Assembly (NCBI GenBank): GCA_046305255.1
Contig: JBKCCF010000214.1
Location: 1 to 17,912 of the forward strand
Direction: 5' to 3'
Source of the DNA: UBA6136 sp046305255
GTDB taxonomy: Bacteria; Pseudomonadota; Gammaproteobacteria; Methylococcales; Methylococcaceae
DNA: 17,912 bases
Shown: positions 6,735-15,528 of the stretch, piece by piece
Numbering within the stretch: position 1 is the stretch's first letter
Layout of the letters: each line of letters begins with the position of its first letter
Position numbers and translations under genes: made by a program
The notes under the pieces: generated by a model
The model's database searches: none
Told to the model about the DNA's origin: nothing
What the model saw: only the letters and a program-made list of their open reading frames with translations

Positions 6735-8386
6735 TGTCGCACCAATCGGACCTGATCGCCTCGGACATCCACGAATATCTGGCCCAGCATGAGCGCAAGG
6801 AACTACTGCGTTTTCTGACCTGCGGCAATGTGGACGACGGCAAAAGCACCCTGATCGGCAGGCTGCTGCATGACTCGAAAATGATCTATGAAGACCAGCT
6901 CGCCGCCATCCGCAAGGACAGCGCCAAGTTTGGCACCACCGGTGATGATTTCGACCCGGCACTGCTCTTGGACGGACTGCAGGCCGAGCGCGAACAGGGC
7001 ATCACCATTGACGTAGCCTATCGCTATTTCTCGACCACGCGCCGCAAGTTCATTATTGCCGACACACCCGGCCACGAGCAGTACACCCGGAACATGGCAA
7101 CAGGCGCATCCACCTGCGATCTGGCCATCATCCTGATCGACGCGCGCCACGGGGTTCAAACCCAGACCCGGAGACACAGCTATATCGTCTCGCTGCTGGG
7201 TATTCGCCACGTCATTATCGCCGTCAACAAGATGGACCTGATGGACTACAGCGAGGGCGTATTCGAGCAGATCCGCAACAATTACCTGACTTTCGTCGAA
7301 CCACTGGGTCTGCATGACGTGCACTTCATACCGCTGTCAGCCCTCAAGGGCGACAACGTCGTCAACCCCAGCGCTCACATGCCCTGGTATCAGGGACCTG
7401 CACTGATGACCTTGCTCGACAGCATTGAGATTGCCGAAGACCAGAACTTCGTTAATCCGCGCTTCCCGGTGCAGTACGTCAACCGCCCCAATCTCAATTT
7501 CCGCGGCTACAGCGGGACTGTTGCCGCCGGCATTTTCCGCAAGGGCGACCCGATCATGGCACTGCCATCACGCAAGACGAGCCGTATCGCCTCAATAGTC
7601 AACTACGATGGTGAGCAGGCCGAAGCATTTCCGCCACAGTCCGTGACGTTCACACTGGAAGACGAAATAGACATCAGCCGTGGCGACATGCTGGTCCGTT
7701 CCGATGACCTGCCACAGCTGGAATCCCGTGTCCTGGCGCATATCGTCTGGATGACAGAAGCGCCACTCCTGCCAGGGCGGCAGTACACCATCAAGCACAA
7801 CACCCGCGTCGTGACGGGCTCGGTGGCCGATATCCGCTACCGGATTGACGTCAATACACAGGATCATCACCCCTCGGGCCAGCTCAACCTGAATGAGATC
7901 GGGCTCTGCGAAATGGCCCTGAACGCCCCCATCGCCTTCGACCCCTACACGGTCTGCAAGAGCACTGGATCGTTCATCATCATTGACCGGCTGACGAATG
8001 TCACCATAGGCGCGGGCATTATTCTGGGCCCGGTTGATGGCGCTGCCAGCCGCGGCAAGGTAACCGACAAGGAACGCAGCGCCCGGTTTGGCCAGAAACC
8101 TGTAACCCTTTGGCTGAGCGGTGCCACGCGCAGCTCGCTCGCCTACGCACTGGAACGCAGTCTGTTCGACCTCGGCCACGCCGCCATGGTGCTCGACGAT
8201 CCCCACTGCCAACCGCAGGTTGATACCATGGCCAAACAAATCTGCCGCACAGGTCTCATCTGCATCTGTACGCTCGGCAACAGCGGCACCGGGGACGCGG
8301 CCAGCAACATTGAGGTCGCGGCGGACAGCATCACCGTCGAAGCGCTGCTGCAACAACTGCGCAATGACCACATCCTGCTGGCTTGA
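6734..8386 (+). CDS. cysN: Sulfate adenylyltransferase subunit 1 (CysN) with a degenerate APS kinase tail
   Basis: CysN is the regulatory GTPase that drives CysD. Residues 1-450 are a complete EF-Tu-like CysN: P-loop GNVDDGKST (31-39), DTPGH (110-114), NKMD (165-168), then two beta-barrel domains. The protein is 550 residues, against about 475 for E. coli CysN and about 630 for CysNC fusions. The extra 100 residues resemble a shrunken APS kinase: RFGQKPVTLWLSGATRSS followed by LAYALERSLFDLG and a final LLQQLRNDHIL. The kinase P-loop (normally GLSGAGKST) reads LSGATRSS, so the essential lysine is Arg and a glycine is Thr, and much of the kinase core is missing. The tail is therefore probably not a kinase. 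The gene is translationally coupled to cysD; comEC converges 5 bp downstream with no terminator between. Confidence 0.95.
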   Translation: MSHQSDLIASDIHEYLAQHERKELLRFLTCGNVDDGKSTLIGRLLHDSKMIYEDQLAAIRKDSAKFGTTGDDFDPALLLDGLQAEREQGITIDVAYRYFSTTRRKFIIADTPGHEQYTRNMATGASTCDLAIILIDARHGVQTQTRRHSYIVSLLGIRHVIIAVNKMDLMDYSEGVFEQIRNNYLTFVEPLGLHDVHFIPLSALKGDNVVNPSAHMPWYQGPALMTLLDSIEIAEDQNFVNPRFPVQYVNRPNLNFRGYSGTVAAGIFRKGDPIMALPSRKTSRIASIVNYDGEQAEAFPPQSVTFTLEDEIDISRGDMLVRSDDLPQLESRVLAHIVWMTEAPLLPGRQYTIKHNTRVVTGSVADIRYRIDVNTQDHHPSGQLNLNEIGLCEMALNAPIAFDPYTVCKSTGSFIIIDRLTNVTIGAGIILGPVDGAASRGKVTDKERSARFGQKPVTLWLSGATRSSLAYALERSLFDLGHAAMVLDDPHCQPQVDTMAKQICRTGLICICTLGNSGTGDAASNIEVAADSITVEALLQQLRNDHILLA

Positions 8387-8391
8387 GCTGC

Positions 8392-10705
8392 CTAGCGGCC
8401 AGACCAATAGCGTCTGTGAGACTGTCGGTATGATTCTGGTCGCAGATCGGCGGGGCGGTTAGCAAAATCCATGCTAATGGCACCCGCTTCACCGATCGTC
8501 ATCACCTCTGCCCCCAACTGCCGGTAGCGCTCCAGCACCGGCGGATGGGGAAACCCCGAAACTATTCAAATGGCCTGCCGGTATCAGAGCAAACCGTGGC
8601 CGCACGCGCGCCAAAAACTCTGCCGCCGATGAGGTCTTGCTGCCATGATGCGGCACGACCAGCACATCGCTGGCCAGATCATCGCCATGACGGGCTAGCA
8701 GAGCCGACTCCCCCGCCCGCTCAATATCGCCGGTCAGCAGACTGCTGCCACCCACGCCACTCACCCGCATCACGCAGGATGCGTCATTACCGGTCAGGTC
8801 ACCCGATGCCGTCGGCCCCAGCATGGCAAAATCCACACCATCCCATTGCCAGTGCTGGCCATCCACACAGGGAATGACGGCATGTTGCGGTGCTAAAGAA
8901 GACACGCTGCTATACAGCACCAGCACCTCAAACGAGGCCAACAATGTGGTCGCTCCGCCGCTATGATCATTGTCGCCATGACTGACGATGAGCGCGTCAA
9001 TCCGATCAATACCCCGCTCCCGCAAGTAGGGGCCGACCACGGCACTGCCCATGTCAAAGGCTTCGCTCAGGCGAGCGCCCGTATCAAACACCAGACTGTG
9101 ATGGCGGGTCTCAATCACTGCTGATAATCCCTGCCCCACATCCAACAGGTTCAACCGGTAGGCACCGGGGGCGAGATGTTCGGGTGTTATGAGCACCGCT
9201 GGCAGCAGCATGACCAGACCCAGCCAGCGGGCCGGTATCCCGCGCGGTGCCAGCAGCAACAGCAGGCCGAGTAAAGACAGACACAAGGCCCCTGGCGGCG
9301 CGGGTGGGCGCGACCACTGCGCCCATGACCATTCGGATAACCAGGTCAAGGCCGGCCAGACGGTTTCAAGAATCCACTCGGCCAGATGCAACAGGCTCAG
9401 CCCTACCGCCGGTAACAGCGGCAGCAGCAGGGTTCCCCCCAGACAGATGGGTAGTAACAATGTCCCCAACAGCGGCACGGCCAGCAGATTGGCCAGTGGA
9501 GACACCACCGGAACCTGCCGGAAGAACAGCAACAGCAGGGGCGCCAGTCCCAGCGCCGTAGCCATGTTGATCGTGAGCAGGGCCCGCCAGCCGCGCGACG
9601 GACGATAGCGCCCGGTAAGCACATAGAGCATGAGCGCGACAGCACCAAAGGATAACCAGAAGCCTGCCGCCAGCACCGCGAACGGGTCATACAGCATCAC
9701 CAGCAAGGCTGTCAGGGCCAGCACATGCGGCAGATTCAGCCGGCGCTGCCAGCTCACAGCGGCCATGGCGACGGCGGTCATGATCAGGGCACGCTGGGTG
9801 GGTATGGCAAAGTCGGCCAGTGCCGAGTACAGCAAGGCGGCAATAAATGCGACATGGGCGGCGAGTTTCGGCGGGGACCAGCGCATCAGGCCCACCCCGG
9901 CCGATAGCCGGCGCGTCAAAACGAACACGAAGCCCGCGATCAAACCGATATGGGAACCGGAGATCGCAATGAGATGGGCGGTCCCGGTTCGCCGCAATAC
10001 CTGCCACTGTGCCGGCGTGATATCGTCATCGGCACCAAGGGTCAGTGCCTTGATCAGTCCCGCCACGGGACTGTCTTTCAGTGCGACGTCCAGCCGGTCA
10101 TAAACCATCTGCCGCCATCCCTGAACCGACATCAGGCTGGCGTTCCCGAGTTTCCTGGTATCAGGCGAATCCCGTACGTAGCCCAGCGCTCGAATCCCCT
10201 CGGCAAACAGCCATTGCTCATAGTCAAAGCTGCCGGGATTCATCATCCCGTGCGGCCGCCTCAGCTTGACACGGAAACGCCATACCTCCCCCGCCCTCAC
10301 GACCCGATCAGTATCGTACCAACTGAGCCTGAGGTGATCCGGCAGCTGCACGCCGTCGGCCTCCAATGACATATCAGGGGCAAAATCGAAACGCAGTCCC
10401 CGCCCTTGCCGAACGGGAATGGTCAGAACCCGGCCTTGCACCAGCGCATCCAGCCGCCCCGCCTCAATCGGCAATGCATTCTGCAGGCGAATCGCGCCAA
10501 AGCCTAACGCCCAAACCAGCCCGGCCAGAGTCGCTGCGATCATTAACCGCCGAAAGAACAGGGCAGCAACCAGCGCAAGAACAAGGCTGACTGACAACCA
10601 TAAAGGCGGAAACGCCGGCAGAGACTGCACCGCAACATCCCCAACGCCGAAGGCAACGACCAACCCCAGAGATCGAAAGCCCGAAAAACGTAAATATTCT
10701 TTCAC
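8392..10705 (-). CDS. comEC: ComEC/Rec2 DNA uptake channel, frameshifted near the 3' end
   Basis: ComEC is the inner-membrane channel that takes up single-stranded DNA in natural transformation. It has an N-terminal membrane and soluble region (about 1-215), the Competence-family membrane core with HLIAISGSHIG (244-254) and many helices to about 505, and a C-terminal metallo-beta-lactamase-like domain with LDVGQG (521), SHGDNDHSGG (575-584) and PHHGSK (685). Translation is in frame to Gly717, where a run of four C on the + strand (8554-8557) appears one base too long. As written, the frame then ends after 21 foreign residues at 8489. Removing one base restores a family-like tail (FPHPPVLERYRQLGAEV, then TIGEAGAISMDF) to a TAG at 8392-8394, giving 770 residues. 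The start is GTG. This is either a recent mutation or a sequencing error. Confidence 0.9.
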
Positions 10706-10777
10706 CTTAAATTTTCAGTTCGTACAATACGCGCGTCCCGTATCACGCCCCATAACTCAAAAGAGCACACTCTGCCC

Positions 10778-11398
10778 ATGCCCAAAAAACTACTCAAGCG
10801 TTGGTTGCCCGATCCCGCCCGGATCAAGAACATAAAAGCGCTGGAATTCCTTGGGGATAAACTGCACGCCCCCAACCTGTGGCACCTCAACCGCCGCTCG
10901 GTCTCGCGCGCATTCGCGGTCGGCCTCTGGTGTATGTATACCCCACCCCTGCCCTGGCAACAGGTACTGGCTGCGGTCGGTGCAATCTACTTCAACGCCA
11001 ACCTACCCATCGCGGTGGCGCTGGTGTGGATCACCAACCCCCTGACCTGGGCGCCCATGTACTACTTCGCCTATCAGGTGGGTGCTCTGGCCATGGGTTC
11101 TCCAAGCTTCAGCTTTGATCAGTTCGCTGAACTGTTCAGCATAGAAAAGGCACTGGAACTGGGCACCCCGTTGCTGGTGGGCTGTTTCATTCTGATGAAC
11201 ATTGGCGGGATTGTGGGTTATTTCGGCATACAGTGGCTGTGGTACCGATCGGTACGGCAGGCCCAGGCCGCTCGCAGGTACCGTGGCGAGCCTCTCAGCA
11301 GTCGCCTGATGGTCAGCGAAAGCTACGCGACATACAAAAAACTGCTGGAACGGCGGGCCGTGACCCAAAAATCTACTACCGCCGCCCAGGACTCATGA
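10778..11398 (+). CDS. DUF2062 domain membrane protein
   Basis: The 206-residue protein has a basic N-terminus (MPKKLLKRW), then the DUF2062 core: NRRSVSRAFAVGLWCMYTP (38-56), a hydrophobic helix, NLPIAVALVWITNPLTWAP (75-93) and YYFAYQVG. A further membrane helix lies near 135-155. The C-terminal 50 residues are basic and polar, probably cytoplasmic. The biochemical role of DUF2062 is not established. Its genes often neighbour comEC in gammaproteobacteria, as here, where it is divergent from comEC across a 72-bp gap that must hold both promoters. Its stop overlaps the next gene's ATG (ATGA). No strong ribosome site precedes the ATG. Confidence 0.9.
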   Translation: MPKKLLKRWLPDPARIKNIKALEFLGDKLHAPNLWHLNRRSVSRAFAVGLWCMYTPPLPWQQVLAAVGAIYFNANLPIAVALVWITNPLTWAPMYYFAYQVGALAMGSPSFSFDQFAELFSIEKALELGTPLLVGCFILMNIGGIVGYFGIQWLWYRSVRQAQAARRYRGEPLSSRLMVSESYATYKKLLERRAVTQKSTTAAQDS

Positions 11399-11877
11399 TA
11401 ATCCGCCACGCCAAACAGACTCCGCTAGTTAAGCGCTGCAAAAAGGCGGGACAGACCACTCACGACAGCATAAACGGCAGATTGGAACCCAGGGTGATGT
11501 TAACGACAGTGGCTCTCAGTCTGCTGACGGCTTGTGCAACACCCGATACACCATCAGGCCATTATGTCTGGACGCCTAGCGGACCCGCCCGGGAATCACA
11601 GGATACAAGCGGAACCACCGAGCCCCTGCAGGTGGCCAAAAATCACTGTATCGGCATCATGCAGACAATCACCATTCCGCCAAACGCCTGCGTCCTTCCG
11701 CCAGGCCGGACCTGCACAGGGAGTGAGTACGCCACTGGCGCCTGCCCCCCCTTGCAGCCCCCCGATCCCGAGTGCAATAACCAGGATCAGGAAGCCGCTT
11801 TCGACAAAAGGGAACAAGCCTTCATCCAGTGCATGAAAGGCAGGGGATGGGCCAGTCAGTGGGTGGCAGAGGACTGA
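11395..11877 (+). CDS. Cysteine-rich putative lipoprotein of unknown function
   Basis: The product has a hydrophobic segment ending in LLTAC, a good lipobox, so the mature protein would be anchored by its N-terminal Cys in the envelope. The body contains six further cysteines, a proline-rich middle (PPNACVLPPG, CPPLQPPDPEC) and a C-terminal IQCMKGRGW motif, suggesting a small disulfide-rich periplasmic domain. The start is uncertain. The ATG at 11395 overlaps the DUF2062 stop by four bases and gives 160 residues, but with an unusually long 42-residue leader. The ATG at 11497 (or GTG at 11494) gives about 126 residues with a very short leader lacking positive charge. I prefer 11395 because of the coupling. 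I do not recognise the family. Confidence 0.65.
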   Translation: MIIRHAKQTPLVKRCKKAGQTTHDSINGRLEPRVMLTTVALSLLTACATPDTPSGHYVWTPSGPARESQDTSGTTEPLQVAKNHCIGIMQTITIPPNACVLPPGRTCTGSEYATGACPPLQPPDPECNNQDQEAAFDKREQAFIQCMKGRGWASQWVAED

Positions 11878-11904
11878 AACGACTTACCAGATTCGCTCAC
11901 CGGT

Positions 11905-12468
11905 TTAATGAGAATAGCGTCCGGTCAGCATTGCTTTGCCCAGAAGCCTGATCGCGCTGCGATTGCCCAGGTTTTCAAGAAACTGACTGAGATCCTTTGT
12001 TTGAATCTGGTCGTCCAGGTTCAGCGATTGATCAAGCGCATAAATCGTAAAGCGGTACCGGTGGCTACCCGCCGGTGGGCAAATGGGAGCATAGCCAATG
12101 ATTTCAGTGTCGTTAACGCTGGTGCGAACCGCATCCGGCAGATCATCACTTGCATCCTCAGCCAACCCTGCCATCGCGGGCGGCAGGTTGTATATCCCCC
12201 AATGAAAGAACGTGCCGTTCCCCGCATGCCCTTCGCCGTAGGGTGCATCCGGATCAGTGACGACTAACGCGATTGATCGGGTTCCGGCGGGTACAGAAGA
12301 CCAAACGAGAGGGGGCGACTGACTTGAACCATAACAGGTGTACTCGATAGGTACATTAGCCTGGTCCTCAAACGCGGGCGAGGTTAGCTGAAATCGGGCG
12401 GGCCCGGCCTGTAGGTTCGATGCCCCCACTAACAGGACAAGCGCAGACAATAATCGCATCTTATTCAT
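11905..12468 (-). CDS. PEBP/YbhB-YbcL-like protein with signal peptide
   Basis: The ATG at 12468 is preceded by GGAAGG at 4 nt and starts a clean signal peptide (MNKMRLLSALVLLVGASNLQA), so it is preferred over a TTG at 12495. The product has 187 residues. The PEBP fold is marked by DPDAP (72-76), FHWGIYN (88-94) and ICPPAGSHRYRFTIYALD (129-146), which build the anion-binding pocket of the Raf kinase inhibitor-like YbhB/YbcL family. The bacterial role is poorly known; the protein should be periplasmic. It lies downstream of, and in the same direction as, the DUF2231 gene, 133 bp apart. Confidence 0.92.
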   Translation of the reverse strand: MNKMRLLSALVLLVGASNLQAGPARFQLTSPAFEDQANVPIEYTCYGSSQSPPLVWSSVPAGTRSIALVVTDPDAPYGEGHAGNGTFFHWGIYNLPPAMAGLAEDASDDLPDAVRTSVNDTEIIGYAPICPPAGSHRYRFTIYALDQSLNLDDQIQTKDLSQFLENLGNRSAIRLLGKAMLTGRYSH

Positions 12469-12564
12469 TTTGCCTTCCGGGTTCGCTCCCGACAATTTGT
12501 GCCTCTCCAGTTTCCTGGCTGTCCACCCCGTGAGCCAACGTCTGCTGATGACTGAGGTGGCCTA

Positions 12565-12581
12565 CAGGTTCCGGTAACCTG
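12565..12581. repeat. Short hairpin between the DUF2231 and PEBP genes
   Basis: CAGGTT (12565-12570) and AACCTG (12576-12581) form a perfect 6-bp inverted repeat with a 5-nt loop, flanked by GGCC on both sides. Neither strand has a T run after it, so it is not a standard intrinsic terminator. It could weakly attenuate transcription from the DUF2231 gene into the PEBP gene. Confidence 0.3.
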
Positions 12582-12601
12582 AAAACGGCCCCAGCCCGTT
12601 C

Positions 12602-13291
12602 CTAGTTCTCATCCTGTGGACTCATGACAGACTTGGCGGGCGCCGCTTCACCACTATGCAAATGATGCTGATGCTCCGACTGTTCCTGCAGATCGTGCAC
12701 CCCAACGCCGTGTTTGTAGACCATCATGCCCCCCAGATCGGCACCAATGACCATGACGACCGACATGATGGTGATCAGGAAGAAGTTCAGCGCCAGACCC
12801 ATGGCCGTCGAGGCAACTCCGGCAAAGGCACGCCACAAGGCCAGGATAACCGCCACACTCGACACAGTGATGCCGGCGTATTCATGCCACTCCATGATTT
12901 CGTGTACAGCGGCACCATGGGGGACGATTTCCGCGGCAACCAGACCCGCAATAACCGTAGCCACTGAGGCCGCGGCGCCCAGATACAACATGCCACTGGC
13001 AAAGCGCCGCAGCTCGGCACGTTTGAACACCACACCGTATAGCTCGAATAAGGCAAAGGCACTCAGAAAGGCGACCGGGAAATGAACGAGCAATGGATGT
13101 ATGTTGGCACCCATGACCTCAATACCACCGAGGAGACCCCACGATGCCGGACTTTCGGCACTGTCGGTCAAGGCCGCCAAAAGATGATCAACCACGGCAA
13201 CCTGACCCCCTCCACCGTCATGGCCAGCGTGAACCGAGGGGGAGATGCCGGTACCTGCGAAAGCGCCGAAGTCGCTCAAAAAACTGTTCAT
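12602..13291 (-). CDS. DUF2231 membrane protein with His-rich C-terminus
   Basis: The 229-residue protein has four predicted membrane helices (about 66-87, 100-122, 138-156 and 165-186). The DUF2231 marks are present: IHPLLVHFPVAF (64-75) and the LGGMMVYKHGVGV region near 186-198. Histidines at 64, 70, 125, 130, 136, 194 and 199 lie at or near helix ends. The C-terminal tail has a His-rich patch (EHQHHLH, 206-212) and the N-terminus holds HAGHDGGGG. Histidines placed like this could bind heme or metal, but that is inference; the family has no firm function. No good ribosome site precedes the ATG at 13291. Confidence 0.88.
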   Translation of the reverse strand: MNSFLSDFGAFAGTGISPSVHAGHDGGGGQVAVVDHLLAALTDSAESPASWGLLGGIEVMGANIHPLLVHFPVAFLSAFALFELYGVVFKRAELRRFASGMLYLGAAASVATVIAGLVAAEIVPHGAAVHEIMEWHEYAGITVSSVAVILALWRAFAGVASTAMGLALNFFLITIMSVVMVIGADLGGMMVYKHGVGVHDLQEQSEHQHHLHSGEAAPAKSVMSPQDEN

Positions 13292-13403
13292 AGTTTAATT
13301 CTTGTCGTTGTTGAATCAGGGTTTTCCAACCCGCCTGTTTGATACAGCCTTTTTTAGTCCCGCTGGGGCGGGGCAAGTTCGCAGAGGCAAGGATTTTATC
13401 GCC

Positions 13404-13892
13404 TCAGAGCGGTGCAGGGACAAACAACCAAGGCAAGGGATGAGTCGCCCTAAGGCCGGCGCCTGCATTTACAGTCCCGGCATGGACTGCAGCATCAATC
13501 ACAGCGGCCACCCCCTCAACCAGAGGGTAGTTAGCCAGTTGGGACGGATGCACCCACCGCGCATCAGCTGCATCTGTTGCGGGCAGCGGCTCGGTGCCGT
13601 CGGGGCTCAGCAACTGCGCCATAAAATCGACAATAACGTAATGGAAACCCTCAATCATCCGGTCAGCCAGGGCCAAAATACCCATGGGTCGTACCGCCAA
13701 ACCGGTTTCCTCCATCACTTCGCGCTGGCAACACGCTTCAAGGGTTTCGCCCGCTTCAAGCCGTCCTCCCGGAATGTGCCAAAGTCCCGCCTGTGGAGGC
13801 TTTGACCTGCAGACCAGCAGGACCCGCCCGCCCGAGTCAAACACCAGACAGCCTACACCCACCACGGGCGTGGCGGGTTTTATATCACTCAT
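13404..13892 (-). CDS. Nudix hydrolase
   Basis: The 162-residue protein has a perfect Nudix box, G-x5-E-x7-REVMEETGL, with Gly43, Glu49, Arg57, Glu58, Glu61, Glu62 and Gly64. It should hydrolyse a nucleoside diphosphate linked to another group, with Mg2+ bound by the box glutamates. The PGGRLEAGE context and the single compact domain (about 145 residues after VVGVGCLVF) resemble MutT/ADP-ribose pyrophosphatase-like members; the exact substrate cannot be read. The ATG has GAGG about 11 nt upstream. It is divergent from fmdB and 112 bp upstream of the DUF2231 gene in the same direction. Confidence 0.92.
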   Translation of the reverse strand: MSDIKPATPVVGVGCLVFDSGGRVLLVCRSKPPQAGLWHIPGGRLEAGETLEACCQREVMEETGLAVRPMGILALADRMIEGFHYVIVDFMAQLLSPDGTEPLPATDAADARWVHPSQLANYPLVEGVAAVIDAAVHAGTVNAGAGLRATHPLPWLFVPAPL

Positions 13893-14017
13893 CGTTTATA
13901 ACCCCTCGAACCGCTTACAGCCCGGCGCGTAGTAAAATAATCACCATGACGCTTGAAAAAGCTGCCTCTCGCCCTACATTGCAGCATAGTCTGATTGATT
14001 TTACTCCGGAGAATCCG

Positions 14018-14287
14018 ATGCCCATTTACGAATATCAATGCAAATCCTGTGGCCACGAACTGGAAGCCTTCCAGAAACTCTCGGATGACCCGCTGAAAGA
14101 GTGTCCCGCCTGCGGCGATCTCGAATTGTCCAAATTGGTTTCAGCGGCGGGATTTCGACTCAAAGGCGGTGGCTGGTACGAAACCGACTTCAAAAGCGGT
14201 TCTGACAAGAAGAAAAACCTGGCAGGTAGTGAGTCATCGACCAGTCCAGCCACCTCCGAGGCCAAACCTGCCAGCAGCGATAGTTGA
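14018..14287 (+). CDS. FmdB-family zinc ribbon protein
   Basis: This small 89-residue protein starts with the family's hallmark MPIYEYQCKSCGHELE. Four cysteines (8, 11, 29 and 32) form a CxxC...CxxC zinc ribbon, followed by a KGGGWYETD motif near 49-56 and a low-complexity Ser/Ala/Pro/Lys tail. The start is fixed by the family N-terminus and by GGAG 8 nt upstream; in-frame codons further upstream (for example ATG at 13946) are not used. Its role is unclear, possibly regulatory or nucleic-acid binding. In Pseudomonas-like genomes this gene sits directly before aspS; here a threonine aldolase gene lies between them in the opposite direction. Confidence 0.93.
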   Translation: MPIYEYQCKSCGHELEAFQKLSDDPLKECPACGDLELSKLVSAAGFRLKGGGWYETDFKSGSDKKKNLAGSESSTSPATSEAKPASSDS

Positions 14288-14316
14288 GCAGCACCATCAG
14301 GGTCGATCGAAATCAT

Positions 14317-15360
14317 TCAAACTCCCTCGCCCATCACCTCGGCGATATCCTCCACCAGCGCGTCAATACACTCGCGCCGACTGTCCCAGGCACACATGAA
14401 GCGGGCGGCATTCACGCCCGCAAACAGCGCAAACAACCAGCCCCTTTGCCGTAGACTTAGGGCCTGCCGCTCTGACAGTCTGAGGAACACCGCATTGGCC
14501 TGACGCGGAAACAGGGGCGACAACCCGGTAAGCGCCAACAGCCGGTCTTCCATGTAGGCGGCACAGTCATTGGCGTGACGGGCGTTGTGCAGAAATGCGC
14601 CGGTTTCCAGCATGCCCCGCCATGGGGCTGTCAGCAGCCGCATTTTGGAAGCCAACTGACCCGCCTGTTTGCAGCGGTAGTCAAAACCACGCGCCAGGGC
14701 GTGATCAAAAAACACCACCGCTTCGCCAAGACCCCCGCCGATCTTGGTCGCCCCAAGGCTGAGCACACTCACGCCACGCCGCCAACTAAGATCTGCCGGG
14801 CTGACATCCAGCGCGGCGACCGCATTGGCGAAGCGGGCACCATCCATGTGGACGCTGAGACCATGCTCCCTTGCCAGTTGGCAGAGGGTTTCCAGTTCAT
14901 GAGGTGTGTACACTGTCCCCAGCTCGGTGCACTGGGTCAGACTGAGTGCCGCCACCTGAGGAAAATGCAGATCTCTACGGCCCTTGATCAGTCCCTCCAG
15001 GGCCGACCGATTCAGCTTGCCGTCATCACCCGCTCCCGTCAGCAGCCTGACGCCATGACTGAAAAAGCCGGGCGCACTGCACTCGTCAGTCTCAATGTGA
15101 GCCTGTTCATGACAGATGACCGCCTGGTAGGGTTGGCAAAGACTGGCAATCGCAAGACTGTTGGCCGCCGTACCGTTAAACACGAAAAAGACTTCGCAAT
15201 CACACTCAAACAGATCGCGGATAGCCGAGGCTGCACCCGCAGTCCACTCATCCTGACCGTAGGCGGGTGCACTGCCAACGTTGGCTCTCAGTAGGTAACC
15301 GAGAGCATCCGGGCACAGACCGGCGCAGTTATCGCTGGCAAATTCGGCACGTTGTGACAT
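14317..15360 (-). CDS. ltaE: Low-specificity L-threonine aldolase
   Basis: This PLP enzyme splits L-threonine or allo-threonine to glycine and acetaldehyde. The 347 residues match the family. The PLP lysine is Lys206 in LSLGATKIGGG; Asp173 and Arg176 in HMDGARFANA bind the cofactor ring and phosphate region; CHEQAHIETDE (83-93) contributes the stacking His85. The N-terminal FASDNCAGLCPD is the usual opening. It belongs to the beta-eliminating lyase fold. Phenylserine aldolase is a close alternative. It is convergent with fmdB (29 bp apart) and divergent from aspS, with a 168-bp shared upstream region. The ATG lacks a strong ribosome site. Confidence 0.93.
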   Translation of the reverse strand: MSQRAEFASDNCAGLCPDALGYLLRANVGSAPAYGQDEWTAGAASAIRDLFECDCEVFFVFNGTAANSLAIASLCQPYQAVICHEQAHIETDECSAPGFFSHGVRLLTGAGDDGKLNRSALEGLIKGRRDLHFPQVAALSLTQCTELGTVYTPHELETLCQLAREHGLSVHMDGARFANAVAALDVSPADLSWRRGVSVLSLGATKIGGGLGEAVVFFDHALARGFDYRCKQAGQLASKMRLLTAPWRGMLETGAFLHNARHANDCAAYMEDRLLALTGLSPLFPRQANAVFLRLSERQALSLRQRGWLFALFAGVNAARFMCAWDSRRECIDALVEDIAEVMGEGV

Positions 15361-15467
15361 AGGCTTGATTAGGATTGATACCCCACTTTAGGGGGTCCCC
15401 GCGTGATTAAGGTTCCATAACCCATCCGCAACAGCAATCCACTCGGCCATCCGCCAGAGCCATACAC

Positions 15468-15496
15468 TTGTGTCACCCCACCCAAGCCCCTAAAAT
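15468..15496 (+). promoter_or_regulatory. Possible sigma70 promoter of aspS
   Basis: TTGTGT (15468-15473) and TAAAAT (15491-15496) are separated by exactly 17 bp and end 32 bp before the aspS ATG. The -10 matches five of six consensus bases and the -35 three of six. This is a pattern match only. Confidence 0.3.
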
Positions 15497-15528
15497 TCGG
15501 CCTTTTACAACGGATCAGATAATCAGCC

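Noticed and set aside
7592..8407. A 271-residue open frame on - opposite cysN
   Set aside because: Shadow of a strongly conserved CysN; no motif and no ribosome site.
13354..13373. CCCGC/GCGGG hairpin next to a T6 run after the Nudix gene
   Set aside because: The T run is on the wrong side: it precedes the hairpin on + and becomes A6 after it on -, so neither direction gives an intrinsic terminator.
15380..15396. ACCCC/GGGGT hairpin between ltaE and aspS
   Set aside because: Upstream of both genes with no T tract, so it is not a terminator; too short to call an operator.
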